From JBGVSA01 sp047605765 (GTDB taxonomy: Bacteria > Pseudomonadota > Gammaproteobacteria > Burkholderiales > Rhodocyclaceae): a stretch of DNA of 39,947 nt. The stretch spans positions 1-39,947 of the forward strand of contig JASGFB010000033.1 of NCBI GenBank assembly GCA_047605765.1, in the 5' to 3' direction. Made by a program: the position numbers and the translations under genes. Below are positions 32,593-39,947 of this stretch, one piece after another (position 1 is the first letter of the stretch; the number at the start of each line of letters is the position of its first letter). The notes beneath the pieces were generated by a model that saw only the letters and a program-made list of their open reading frames with translations, had not been told where the DNA came from and did no database searches.

Positions 32593-34200
32593 TCAGTTGG
32601 CCTTGTCGACCACGTCCCAGCGCGTCATCCAGTTCGGATTGCCGACGTAGTTACGCAGGCGCGCGCTGCGTGCGTACGGATCGACGCGACGCGAGACCGG
32701 GAAGATCGACGGCCCGGCCTCCTCGGCGAGCTTGAGCGCCTTGGCATACATCTCCACGCGCTTCTTCTCGTCCGACGATGCAGCGGCCTCTTCGATGAGC
32801 TTGTTCACCTCCGGCAGCGAGAAGGAAGAACGCCAGCCCTGCAGGTTTTCCAGTTTGGCGCCGTCCGAGTTGTCGGGGTTGTAGACGTGGGTGCGCAGCC
32901 ACGAATCGGCATCGGTCGGCACGGCCGACGCGGTCCGCCCCACACCCATTTCAAAGGTGCGGTTGCGCAGCGGCCCATAGGCCTGGTCACCGTTGCCGGT
33001 ACGGATCTCGATCTGCAGACCGGCCTTGGCGAAGTTCTGCTGGATGGCCGTGGCCAGGTCCGCATAGGGCACCGAGCTGAGCGCCAGCAACTGCTTCTTC
33101 ATGCCGTTAGGATAGCCGGCGGCAGCCAGGTCCTTCTTGCACTTGTCGGGGTCGTACTTGTTGCCGATACCGGCGACGTAGCCCGGCACGTCGGCCGGCA
33201 CCATGGTGGTCATCGGCTCGCCGTAGTTCTTCATCACGCTGCCGTTGATGCCCTTGTAGTCGATGCAATAGCGCAGCGCCTTGCGCACTGCCGGCTTGGC
33301 GAAGTCGGGATCCTTCATGTTGAGCAGCAGGTAATAGAAACCCGAGCCCGACAGACGGTCGATGACAACGTTCTTGTTCTGCGCCAGCCCGTCGATGTCC
33401 GCCGACACCAGTTGGAAACCGACGTCCAGATCACCCTTCTCGAGTTGCAGGCGTTCGTTCTGCGATTCCGGCAGATGGCGCACCACCACGCGCTTGAGCT
33501 TGGCGCTGCCGCCCCAGTAGCCCTCGGTGCGATTCAGGAACAGCACGTCGTTGGGGTTCCATTGGGCCAGCGAGAACGGCCCCGAACCGGCGGCGTGCGA
33601 GGCCAGCCAGCCGCGGCCCATGTCGCCGTCCTTCTCGTTCTTGGCCACCACTTCCTTGTCGAGGATCGAACCCACCACGCGGGCCAGGGTGAACAGCTTG
33701 AGGTTGGCGGCCAGCGGCAGCACAGGCTCCATCACGAAGGTGGTGGCGTCCTTGGCGACGAACTTGGTGTCGACGTTCTGCGCGGTGTAGCCCCACTGCA
33801 CGAAATACGACGAGCCGAGCAACCCCAGCTTGACGGCGCGACGCAGCGAATAGGCCACGTCGTCGGCCGTCATGGCGCGCCCGGTGTGAAACTTGACATC
33901 GCTGCGCAGCTTGAAGGTGATCGCACCGTCGGCCGCAACGGTCCAGGTTTGCGCCACGCCCGGCAGCAGCTTGCCGGGGTCTTTCGGATCGGCGCGCACC
34001 AGGGTGTCGTACACGTTGCCCAGCACGTGATACGACTCGAATGAATTGGTGTTGTGCGGATCCATGCTGGTCAGATTGACCATGTTCATGCCGACGATGA
34101 GTTGGTCCTTGGGCGTCGCCGCCAGGGCGGGCGCGCCGGCAGCCACCATGAACCCCGCCACGGCCAGGGCGGCCGCGCACTTCTTGAGTTGCATTGTCAT
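32593..34200 (-). CDS. Family 5 extracellular solute-binding protein of the ABC importer
   Basis: A 535-residue periplasmic binding protein (SBP_bac_5). A Sec signal (MTMQLKKCAAALAVAGFMVAAGAPALA) precedes ATPKDQLIVGMNMVNLTSMDPH. Family hallmarks are YDTLVRADPKDPGKLLPGVAQTWTVAADGAITFKLRSDVKFHTGRAMTADDVAYSL and YRV-like C-terminal segments. Such proteins bind peptides, but relatives bind nickel chelates, opines and oligosaccharides; the operon here suggests a uronic-acid oligosaccharide or sugar acid. A GGAGGAG site fits ATG 34200; ATG 34194 is an alternative. It is the first gene of the operon. Confidence 0.92.
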   Translation of the reverse strand: MTMQLKKCAAALAVAGFMVAAGAPALAATPKDQLIVGMNMVNLTSMDPHNTNSFESYHVLGNVYDTLVRADPKDPGKLLPGVAQTWTVAADGAITFKLRSDVKFHTGRAMTADDVAYSLRRAVKLGLLGSSYFVQWGYTAQNVDTKFVAKDATTFVMEPVLPLAANLKLFTLARVVGSILDKEVVAKNEKDGDMGRGWLASHAAGSGPFSLAQWNPNDVLFLNRTEGYWGGSAKLKRVVVRHLPESQNERLQLEKGDLDVGFQLVSADIDGLAQNKNVVIDRLSGSGFYYLLLNMKDPDFAKPAVRKALRYCIDYKGINGSVMKNYGEPMTTMVPADVPGYVAGIGNKYDPDKCKKDLAAAGYPNGMKKQLLALSSVPYADLATAIQQNFAKAGLQIEIRTGNGDQAYGPLRNRTFEMGVGRTASAVPTDADSWLRTHVYNPDNSDGAKLENLQGWRSSFSLPEVNKLIEEAAASSDEKKRVEMYAKALKLAEEAGPSIFPVSRRVDPYARSARLRNYVGNPNWMTRWDVVDKAN

Positions 34201-34291
34201 CTCACTCCTCCACGGGCTCCGGCGAGGAGCCTCTGTCTATGAACGGAACTGCCGGTCGCGGCATGGCGGCATTGCTCCGCTGAACCGCCAT

Positions 34292-34314
34292 CTTGTACGT
34301 CATCATACAAGTTG
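34292..34314. promoter_or_regulatory. Candidate GntR operator 1
   Basis: Arms CTTGTA (34292-34297) and TACAAG (34306-34311) with an 8-nt spacer. The sequence TCATCATACAAGTTG (34300-34314) recurs exactly at 34496-34510. The site lies upstream of the transporter operon. Confidence 0.6.
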
Positions 34315-34491
34315 AGGCGAATGCTATGAGCCTCTCCAAGGGCTGTCAATTGATCAGGCATCAGGGATTATGCTTACCCCAACATGCAATCAATGGCTTA
34401 CCAGAGGCTTATCAAGCAAGCGCTATCTTTCGGGCAGGGAGATTGCTGGGATCGGGGGGAAGCCATATGATATGTCCGCACCACACAGCCA

Positions 34492-34510
34492 CAACTCATC
34501 ATACAAGTTG
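34492..34510. promoter_or_regulatory. Candidate GntR operator 2
   Basis: The second exact copy of the 15-nt motif (34496-34510), within an inverted repeat CAACT (34492-34496) and AGTTG (34506-34510). It ends 28 nt before the gntR start, suited to autoregulation. Confidence 0.6.
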
Positions 34511-34538
34511 GTGCCGGGGACCCTAGGACAAATACATT

Positions 34539-35258
34539 ATGCAGACACTGCGCCGCCGCCAGACCCTTTCAGACCAGGTCGTGAAGTCGCTTTCCGAACG
34601 CATCGCGTCCGGCCACTACAAGCTTGGCCAGCGCCTGCCCAGCGAGCAGGAATTGATCGACGAATTCAACGTCAGCCGCACGGTGGTGCGCGAAGCCATC
34701 GCCAACTTGCGTGCCGGCGGCTGGGTCACCACCATGCAGGGCGTCGGCGCCTTCGTGGTCAAGCAGGAAGAAGTGAGCGCCTTTCGCATCGACGCCAGTG
34801 CACTGTCACTGGTCAAGGAGATGGTCTCGGCGCTCGAACTGCGCATCGCGCTTGAATCCGAAGCCGCCGTGCTGGCCGCGCAGCGCCGCACCGAGGCGCA
34901 ACTGGCGGCCCTGCACGAAGCCCTGCTACGGTTTGGGGCGGCGGTGGCCAATGGCGAAGACGCGGTGCAGGCCGACATCGATTTCCACCGCTGCATCGCC
35001 GATGCCTCGGGCAACGATCACTTTCTCAAGCTCTTCAACTACCTCGGCGAATTGCTGATCCCGCGCGCCAAGCTGCAGGCGGCGCGCATCCAGCAGCCGT
35101 CGCGCGACTACCTCGATCGCATCCAGCGCGAACACGAGCAGATTTTCTACGCCATCGAGCAGCGCGACCCCGAAGCCGCGCGCGCCGCGCTGCGCATGCA
35201 CCTGTCGCGCAGCAAGCAGCGCCTGGAACAGAGCCTGACGCAGTTGTCGCGCAGCTAG
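34539..35258 (+). CDS. GntR-family (FadR/FCD) transcriptional regulator
   Basis: A 239-residue regulator. The N-terminal winged helix is RRRQTLSDQVVKSLSERIASGHYKLGQRLPSEQELIDEFNVSRTVVREAIANLRAGGWVTTMQGVGAFV split over residues about 5-73. The C-terminal FCD ligand domain (about 90-225) carries the acidic and histidine metal/ligand residues (DIDFHRCIADASGND; REHEQIFYAI; AALRMHL). FCD regulators of this type often sense sugar acids such as glucuronate or galactarate derivatives, which fits the divergent operon. Its stop codon overlaps that of the converging VOC gene (CTAG). Confidence 0.93.
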   Translation: MQTLRRRQTLSDQVVKSLSERIASGHYKLGQRLPSEQELIDEFNVSRTVVREAIANLRAGGWVTTMQGVGAFVVKQEEVSAFRIDASALSLVKEMVSALELRIALESEAAVLAAQRRTEAQLAALHEALLRFGAAVANGEDAVQADIDFHRCIADASGNDHFLKLFNYLGELLIPRAKLQAARIQQPSRDYLDRIQREHEQIFYAIEQRDPEAARAALRMHLSRSKQRLEQSLTQLSRS

Positions 35259-35683
35259 AAATCGATCTGCACCGACGCGGCGCTGCGCTGTGCCGGGCCG
35301 TGAAACACGGCTTCGATATTGTTGCCGTCCGGGTCGAGCACAAAGGCGGCGTAGTAGCCCGGATGGTAAGGACGCTCGCCCGGCGCGCCGTTGTCGCGCC
35401 CACCGTGCGCCAGCGCCGCGCGATGAAACGCATCGACGGCCGCCCGATCACGCGCCTGAAAAGCCAGGTGACAGCGCCCGGTCAGCTCGCCGAGCGCGGC
35501 AGCGCTGTCGGCCGCCGACACGAACAGTTCATCGGCCCAGAAGAACTCTGGCCCCGTGCCACCCAGTGGAATGCCCAGCACGTCGAAGACGGATTGATAG
35601 AAACGCTGGCTCGCCGCCACATCGCGCACGACGAGTTGGATATGGTCGATGAGACGACCGCGATGCAATTGCCCGGTTTCCAT
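35255..35683 (-). CDS. VOC-family (glyoxalase/dioxygenase fold) protein
   Basis: A 142-residue vicinal-oxygen-chelate protein: IDHIQLVVRDVAASQRFYQSVFDVLGIPL at the N-terminus and HPGYYAAFVLDPDGNNIEAVFHG at the C-terminus are the paired beta-alpha-beta modules. Potential metal residues are the early His and late Glu. The substrate is not predictable. GGAGG precedes ATG 35683. It converges with gntR with overlapping stop codons and no terminator in between. Confidence 0.9.
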   Translation of the reverse strand: METGQLHRGRLIDHIQLVVRDVAASQRFYQSVFDVLGIPLGGTGPEFFWADELFVSAADSAAALGELTGRCHLAFQARDRAAVDAFHRAALAHGGRDNGAPGERPYHPGYYAAFVLDPDGNNIEAVFHGPAQRSAASVQIDF

Positions 35684-35759
35684 GACGCCTCCGCAGCATC
35701 CAGATGGTCCGGTCACTCTAGCAGGGGCCGGCCAGGCCGGCATCGACGAGCGGCATGAC

Positions 35760-35787
35760 AAAAAAAGCGCCCCTGTCGAGGCGCTTT
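35760..35787 (-). terminator. Rho-independent terminator of the SDR-OYE operon
   Basis: Arms AAAGCGCC (35764-35771) and GGCGCTTT (35780-35787) are followed on the minus strand by T7 (A tract 35760-35766). It lies 32 nt past the alkene reductase stop. Confidence 0.8.
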
Positions 35788-35819
35788 GTGTGTGCAGCGG
35801 CTGAGCGATCCCTGATCGA

Positions 35820-36881
35820 TCAGGCCTGCGCCAATGCCGGATAGTCGGTATAGCCCTGCGCCCCTTCGGCATAGATGGTTTCGCCCACCAGCGCATTGAG
35901 CGCGGCGTCGCGGCGGAAGCGTTCCACCAGGTCAGGGTTGGCGATGTAGGCTTTGCCGAAGGACACCGCATCGGCCTCACCGTCGGCAACCAGCTTGTCG
36001 GCCGAATCGCGCGTCAGCCCATCGTTGAGGATCAGCGCACCCTTGAAGCGCTGGCGCACCAAAGGCGCCAGACGCGTGGGGCCATCGAGCGCTTCGCGCG
36101 CGAAGATGAAAGCCAGCCCGCGCTTGTTGATTTCATCGGCCACATACCCAAACAAGGCGGCGGGGTCGGAATCACTCACCGAATGCGTGTTGGACATGAG
36201 GTTCAGGTGCACACCGATGCGCTCGGCCGGCCACACGGTAAGCAGCGCGTCGATGGTCTCGAACAGGAAGCGCGCACGGTTTTCGATAGAGCCACCATAG
36301 CGATCGGTGCGCTTGTTCGAGCCGTCGTGCAGGAACTGATCGAAGAGGTAGCCATTGGCGGCATGCACCTCGATGGCATCGAAGCCGGCACGCTTGGCGT
36401 TGACCGCCGCCTTGCGGAAGTCTTCGACGATGCCGGGGATTTCGTCGGTGTCGAGCGCGCGCGGCACCTCATACGACTTGTAAGGGCGCACCGTGGCGAC
36501 GTGTCCTTCCGGCGCGATGGCGCTGGGCGCCACCGGCAACTCGCCCCCCAGGTACAGCGGATCGGAAATACGCCCGACGTGCCACAGTTGCGACACGATA
36601 CGCCCGCCGGCGGCATGCACGGCGGCGGTCACTTGCGACCAGCCGGCCACCTGCTCGTCCGACCACAGGCCGGGGGTCTTCGGATAGCCCACGCCCTGCG
36701 GCGTGACGGAAGTGGCTTCGGTCAGGATCAGGCCGGCGCTGGCGCGCTGCACGTAGTACTCGGCCACCAGCGGCCCGGGCACGCGGCCATCGGGCGAACG
36801 CATGCGCGTCAGCGGCGCCATGACGATGCGGTTGGGCAATTCGAGCGCGCCGATGCGCACCGGGTCGAAAAGAGTCGGCAT
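35820..36881 (-). CDS. Alkene reductase, Old Yellow Enzyme family (NemA-like)
   Basis: An FMN-dependent, NAD(P)H-using reductase of electrophilic C=C bonds, nitrate esters or nitroaromatics. The 353-residue TIM barrel has LPNRIVMAPLTRMR, GLILTEATSV, QLWHVGR, the active-site pair His/Asn in EVHAANGYLFDQFLHDGSNKRTDRYGGS, and a late VSFGKAYIANPDL. The FMN-contact segment usually reading VGVRLSP is VGVHLNL here, with His instead of Arg; some OYE subfamilies show this. It follows the SDR gene by 54 nt and likely shares its promoter and TetR control. Confidence 0.92.
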   Translation of the reverse strand: MPTLFDPVRIGALELPNRIVMAPLTRMRSPDGRVPGPLVAEYYVQRASAGLILTEATSVTPQGVGYPKTPGLWSDEQVAGWSQVTAAVHAAGGRIVSQLWHVGRISDPLYLGGELPVAPSAIAPEGHVATVRPYKSYEVPRALDTDEIPGIVEDFRKAAVNAKRAGFDAIEVHAANGYLFDQFLHDGSNKRTDRYGGSIENRARFLFETIDALLTVWPAERIGVHLNLMSNTHSVSDSDPAALFGYVADEINKRGLAFIFAREALDGPTRLAPLVRQRFKGALILNDGLTRDSADKLVADGEADAVSFGKAYIANPDLVERFRRDAALNALVGETIYAEGAQGYTDYPALAQA

Positions 36882-36935
36882 AGCGGAATCCTCGGGTCAG
36901 TCAGTTCAAAAAGGCGCGCAACGGCGCCTGTCAAT

Positions 36936-37724
36936 TCAGGCCGTCCGATAGCGGGCGGCCGCGTGTTCCTGCGCGAAATTGGGCAACATGGCGCGGCGGG
37001 CGTCTTCCAGGGCGGTCCATTGCGCCTCGTCCGGCAGCGGCGGGATGGTGACCGGCTCGCGGCGGTCGAAGCCGGCCAGCGCCGCATCGACCAGCTCGCC
37101 CACTTCCATGACGCCCTGCACGGCATCGATGTCCTTGCCGGCGTGACCCCAGATCTCGGTGCGCGTAGCGGCCGGCAGCACCGCCTGCACGTAGACGCCG
37201 CGCGGCCCCAGCTCAACCTGCAGCCCCTGCGACAAAAACAGTACGAAGGCCTTGGTCGCGCCGTACACCGTCATACCGAATTCCGGCGCCAGGCCCACCA
37301 CCGAGGCGATGTTGACGATGGCGCCGTCACCGCCCGCAGCCAGACGCGCGGCCACCGCATTGGCCAGGCGCGCCGGTGCGGTAGTGTTCAGTGCAATGAG
37401 GCGTGAGAGCTGCTCGCCGCGCTGTTCCAGAAAGCCGCCCGGCAAGGTGGTGCCGGCATTGTTGACCAGCACACCGATGCGGGCATCGTCGCGCAGGCGC
37501 TGTTCGACGCGCTCCAGATCTGCCGTCACCGTCAGATCGGCCTGCAGCACGTCGATGGTCACGCCGGTCGCGGCCCGCAGCCGCGCGGCCAGGGCCTCCA
37601 TGCGCGCGGCGTCGCGCGCCACCAGCACGAGATCGTGGCCCCGGCCGGCGAAACGCTCGGCATAGGTGGCGCCGATGCCGGTCGAGGCACCGGTGATGAG
37701 TACGGTCGGGCGTTGCTGAGTCAT
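36936..37724 (-). CDS. Short-chain dehydrogenase/reductase
   Basis: A 262-residue classical SDR. The cofactor motif is TGASTGIG (about 11-18), followed by NNAG, the catalytic Ser in NIASVVG and the Tyr-x3-Lys pair in VYGATKAF. The Arg after the first strand (VARD) suggests NADP preference. The substrate is unknown. It is the first gene of a two-gene operon with the alkene reductase, divergent from tetR. Both enzymes reduce carbonyl or enone groups, so a detoxification role for reactive carbonyl compounds is plausible. Confidence 0.92.
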   Translation of the reverse strand: MTQQRPTVLITGASTGIGATYAERFAGRGHDLVLVARDAARMEALAARLRAATGVTIDVLQADLTVTADLERVEQRLRDDARIGVLVNNAGTTLPGGFLEQRGEQLSRLIALNTTAPARLANAVAARLAAGGDGAIVNIASVVGLAPEFGMTVYGATKAFVLFLSQGLQVELGPRGVYVQAVLPAATRTEIWGHAGKDIDAVQGVMEVGELVDAALAGFDRREPVTIPPLPDEAQWTALEDARRAMLPNFAQEHAAARYRTA

Positions 37725-37783
37725 GGCGGAAATCCTTTTGGGTCCTGTCGGGAAGGTGCCGGAGCGCTACGCTTTAATGATGA

Positions 37784-37811
37784 TTGACATCATGATTGGC
37801 GCAATCATGAT
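37784..37811 (+). promoter_or_regulatory. TetR operator palindrome overlapping a promoter
   Basis: Arms ATCATGATTG (37789-37798) and CAATCATGAT (37802-37811) with GCG between form a perfect 23-nt palindrome in the divergent SDR/tetR region. A TTGACA hexamer (37784-37789) overlaps its left edge and, with CATGAT (37806-37811) after 16 nt, could be the tetR promoter. Repressor binding would block both directions. Confidence 0.75.
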
Positions 37812-37851
37812 AACCGTCATGTAAAATGTCAAGCGCCATGAGGAGACCCCG

Positions 37852-38424
37852 ATGAAAGTCAGCCGAGAACAATTCGCCGAGAACCGGCAGAAGATCCTGG
37901 AAGCGGCCGGCCGCCTGTTCCGTGAGCACGGCTTCGACGGTGTGACGGTGGCCGACGTGATGAAGGCCGCCGGCCTCACCCACGGCGGTTTCTATGGTCA
38001 TTTCAAGTCGAAGGACGATCTGATCGCGCAGACGCTGGCCCACGGCGTCGGCCAGCAGGAGCCGCCCGACATGAGCCTGGGCGACTACGCGCGGCATTAC
38101 CTGTCTTCGCAGCACTGTTACGACGCCGCCGGCGGCTGCACGGTCGCCGGGCTGGGGCCGGACACCGTACGCCAGTCACCAGAGGCGCGCGCCGCCATGA
38201 CCGCCCGCCTGCGCCTGCAGATCGAACGTCTGGCGCGCGCCGCGCCGGGCGCCACGCCGGCCGCCAAGCGCCGCAACGCCATTGTTGGCTGGGCCGCCAT
38301 GCTGGGCAGCCTGCTGATGGCGCGGGTCAGTGATGACGCCGCTCTTGCCGACGAAATCCGCGATGCCACGCGTGCCTGGATCGAAGAGGAAGACGCCGCC
38401 GACCGCCCTGACCCAGGCGCTTAG
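37852..38424 (+). CDS. TetR-family transcriptional repressor
   Basis: A 190-residue repressor. The N-terminal helix-turn-helix is NRQKILEAAGRLFREHGFDGVTVADVMKAAGLTHGGFYGHFKSKDDLI (split, residues about 11-60). The C-terminal ligand domain has Cys residues (QHCYDAAGGCTVAGL), a feature of reactive-electrophile-sensing relatives of NemR, though sensing by these cysteines is only inferred. It is divergent from the SDR-alkene reductase operon with an operator palindrome between them, and converges on the response regulator gene with 9 nt between stops. Confidence 0.93.
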   Translation: MKVSREQFAENRQKILEAAGRLFREHGFDGVTVADVMKAAGLTHGGFYGHFKSKDDLIAQTLAHGVGQQEPPDMSLGDYARHYLSSQHCYDAAGGCTVAGLGPDTVRQSPEARAAMTARLRLQIERLARAAPGATPAAKRRNAIVGWAAMLGSLLMARVSDDAALADEIRDATRAWIEEEDAADRPDPGA

Positions 38425-38433
38425 CGGCGGCGC

Positions 38434-39087
38434 TCACCCCTCGGCGCCGAGACCGTGTTCGACGGCGTAAACGGCCGCCTGCACGCGGCTGCTGAGGTTG
38501 AGCTTCTTGAGGATGTTCTGCACGTGGATCTTGACCGTGCTTTCGGACAGGTCGAGCCGCCGGGCGATCACCTTGTTGCTTTCGCCCAGCGCCAGATAGC
38601 CCAGGATTTCGCGCTCACGGGTGGTCAGACGCTCGTCTTCGCGAGGCGCCGCCGGCTCACCGGCGCGGAACTGTTGCACCAGCTTGCCCATCATGGCTTC
38701 GGCCACCACCGCTTCGCCCTGGTGGGCGCGCGTGATGGCGCCGACGAAATAATCCGCATCGATGTTCTTCAGCAGATAACCCCGTGCGCCGGCGCGCAGG
38801 GCCGCAGCCAGATCCTGTGCGTCTTCCGACACGGTGAGCATGATGACCGCCAGCGCCGGGGCGTCCTGCAACAGCAGGCGCAGCGCCTCCAGGCCGGACA
38901 GGCCCGGCATGTTCAGATCGAGCAGGACGACGTCGGGATGCAGCGCATGCGCCAGTTTGACGCCCTCGGCGCCGTCACCCGCTTCGCCCACCACCTCCAG
39001 CGCCGGCTGGCGCGACAGCAACAGGCGGATGCCGCTGCGGAACAGCGTGTGGTCATCCACCAGCAATACGCGAATCTTCGCGGACAT
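38434..39087 (-). CDS. NarL/FixJ-family response regulator
   Basis: A 217-residue two-component regulator. The receiver domain (about 5-120) has the acidic pair Asp11-Asp12, phosphoacceptor Asp57 (VVLLDLNMPG) and the Lys in GYLLKN. A LuxR-type helix-turn-helix (about 150-210) reads RLTTREREILGYLALGESNKVIARRLDLSESTVKIHVQNILKKL. Its start overlaps the end of the kinase gene by 35 nt, so kinase and regulator are one operon. Nitrate/nitrite control is a possibility from NarXL similarity but not shown by anything else in the window. Confidence 0.93.
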   Translation of the reverse strand: MSAKIRVLLVDDHTLFRSGIRLLLSRQPALEVVGEAGDGAEGVKLAHALHPDVVLLDLNMPGLSGLEALRLLLQDAPALAVIMLTVSEDAQDLAAALRAGARGYLLKNIDADYFVGAITRAHQGEAVVAEAMMGKLVQQFRAGEPAAPREDERLTTREREILGYLALGESNKVIARRLDLSESTVKIHVQNILKKLNLSSRVQAAVYAVEHGLGAEG

Positions 39088-39947
39088 GCGCCCCTCCTTG
39101 GCTGTCGTCCTGGCTCATGTGCGCCATGTTCAGTTCGACGGTGACGCCACCGTCGTTGATGAATTCGAGTGTGGCGCCCAGACGCGTCGCGCGCTCCCGC
39201 ATGATGTTCAGGCCCACATGCGTGCCGGCGCGCTCGGTCATCAGTTGTTGGTCGAAACCGCGGCCATTGTCCCTGATCGACAGGCGCAACGGCAGCCCGT
39301 GGTGCAGATCGACATCCACTCGCGTGGCGCCCGAATGCTTGCGCACGTTGGACAAGGCTTCCTGCAGGATGAACAGCAGTTGCAATTGCATGTCGGTCGG
39401 CATCGGCAGGCCGGGGCCGGTCAGCGTCAGCGAGGTGGCGATGCCGGTCTGCTTGCGCAGGCGGTCCATGGCGGCGCGCATGGCGCCGGGCAGATCGCCT
39501 TCCTGCAGTCGGCTACGGAAGTTGAGCAGCAGCTCGCGCACGTCCTCGTAGCTTTCGGTCACGCCGGCACGCAGCAGCGGCACGATGTCGCGCGCCTCGC
39601 CGAGGGCGTCGCGGCGCAGCGAATCATCCAGCATCTGCACTTGCAGGTTCAGAAAGCTCAGCCCCTGCGCGAGGCTGTCGTGCAGGCCCTGGGCCATCAG
39701 GTTGCGCTCTTCGGACACCGCCAGCTCGCGATCGCGCGCCGCCAGGCGGCGGTGTTCCAGCGCGGTGCCGAGATGGCGGCCGAGGGTGGTGATGAGTTGT
39801 TCGTGGTGCACGCCGAGCGGGCGCGGCGTCACGAAATGCAGGGCCAGGATACCGACCTGCGCATCGCCCGCCCCCACCGGAAAGGCACTCACCTGCGCAA
39901 AGCCGGCCTTGGCGCAAGGGACTGGCGCCTCCATGGCGGCATCGCGC
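39053..39947 (-). CDS. NarX-type sensor histidine kinase, C-terminal part (cut by window edge)
   Basis: About 298 C-terminal residues are present and the frame continues past the right edge. A partial GAF-like region (PVGAGDAQVGILALHFVTPRPLGVHHEQLITTLGRHLGTALEH, split) leads into the dimerisation/phosphoacceptor segment ERNLMAQGLHDSLAQGLSF, with His at codon 39682-39680 (HisKA_3 class). The ATPase domain has EALSNVRKHSGAT (N-box) and IRDNGRGFD, ending VGLNIMRERATRLGA. This is the NarX/NarQ arrangement and it partners the response regulator downstream. Sensor and membrane segments are outside the window. Confidence 0.92.
   Translation of the reverse strand, partial: RDAAMEAPVPCAKAGFAQVSAFPVGAGDAQVGILALHFVTPRPLGVHHEQLITTLGRHLGTALEHRRLAARDRELAVSEERNLMAQGLHDSLAQGLSFLNLQVQMLDDSLRRDALGEARDIVPLLRAGVTESYEDVRELLLNFRSRLQEGDLPGAMRAAMDRLRKQTGIATSLTLTGPGLPMPTDMQLQLLFILQEALSNVRKHSGATRVDVDLHHGLPLRLSIRDNGRGFDQQLMTERAGTHVGLNIMRERATRLGATLEFINDGGVTVELNMAHMSQDDSQGGAHVREDSRIAGG

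Larger units (their letters stand above)
34201..34538. other. Divergent control region of the uronate operon and its GntR regulator
   Basis: This 338-nt region contains no supported gene. It separates the binding-protein gene from the gntR gene and is poorer in GC than the coding sequence. It holds the two motif copies listed separately, one about 100 nt upstream of the binding-protein start and one 28 nt upstream of the gntR start. A TATGAT (minus strand, within 34300-34309) in the first motif could be a -10 box, which the regulator would then block. Confidence 0.55.

Noticed and set aside
35820..36881. Inactive Old Yellow Enzyme because the FMN-contact Arg is His
   Set aside because: The His/Asn active-site pair and other FMN segments are intact, and His at this position occurs in some OYE subfamilies, so loss of function is not supported.

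Overview
The window is about 40 kb of GC-rich chromosome from a betaproteobacterium, most likely Burkholderiales and probably an Alcaligenaceae relative (Bordetella/Achromobacter type). This rests on protein style, the recO-pdxJ-acpS-nagZ order, and the uvrC-pgsA-tRNA block. It cannot be proved without a search. No insertion sequence, integrase, phage gene or CRISPR array was seen. It looks like ordinary chromosome carrying one accessory catabolic operon.

Layout. (1) 1-3.1 kb: the tip of an unidentified gene, then a minus-strand operon dusC, TrmB-like methyltransferase, YkgJ-type cysteine-cluster protein, trmL (tRNA modification). (2) 3.1-5.2 kb: DUF1178 protein, a small unknown protein with a good promoter, an alkaline-phosphatase-superfamily enzyme and tRNA-Gly(GCC). 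(3) 5.3-10.6 kb: a complete tripartite efflux operon with MarR regulator, FUSC pump (AaeB type), DUF1656 (AaeX type), HlyD adaptor and outer-membrane factor. (4) 10.9-13.2 kb: a 54-residue unknown gene and a GAF-PAS-PAS-GGDEF diguanylate cyclase. (5) 13.3-14.4 kb: a translationally coupled ParD-like protein and methionine aminopeptidase pair. (6) 14.5-17.2 kb: tRNA-Cys, a second identical tRNA-Gly, pgsA and uvrC. (7) 17.4-21.5 kb: SYLF protein, small charged secreted protein, Kbp-like BON-LysM protein, Bax-inhibitor-1 family protein and alaC. (8) 21.6-24.8 kb: nagZ, acpS, pdxJ, recO and a small lipoprotein.

(9) 24.9-35.3 kb is the most distinctive part. A GntR/FCD regulator diverges from a tightly packed nine-gene operon: a dipeptide-type ABC importer (binding protein, two permeases, two ATPases), a cytoplasmic alginate-lyase-family protein, a UxuA-type dehydratase, a DapA-family lyase and a GarR-type reductase. 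No sugar kinase is present. I infer that oligo-uronides or sugar acids are imported, cut inside the cell and broken down by a non-phosphorylative dehydratase, aldolase and reductase route. Two copies of a 15-nt motif lie in the divergent region.

(10) 35.2-38.4 kb: a VOC protein, then an SDR plus Old-Yellow-Enzyme operon divergent from a TetR regulator, with a 23-nt operator palindrome between them. (11) 38.4 kb to the end: a NarL-type response regulator and the C-terminal part of its NarX-like histidine kinase, which runs off the window.
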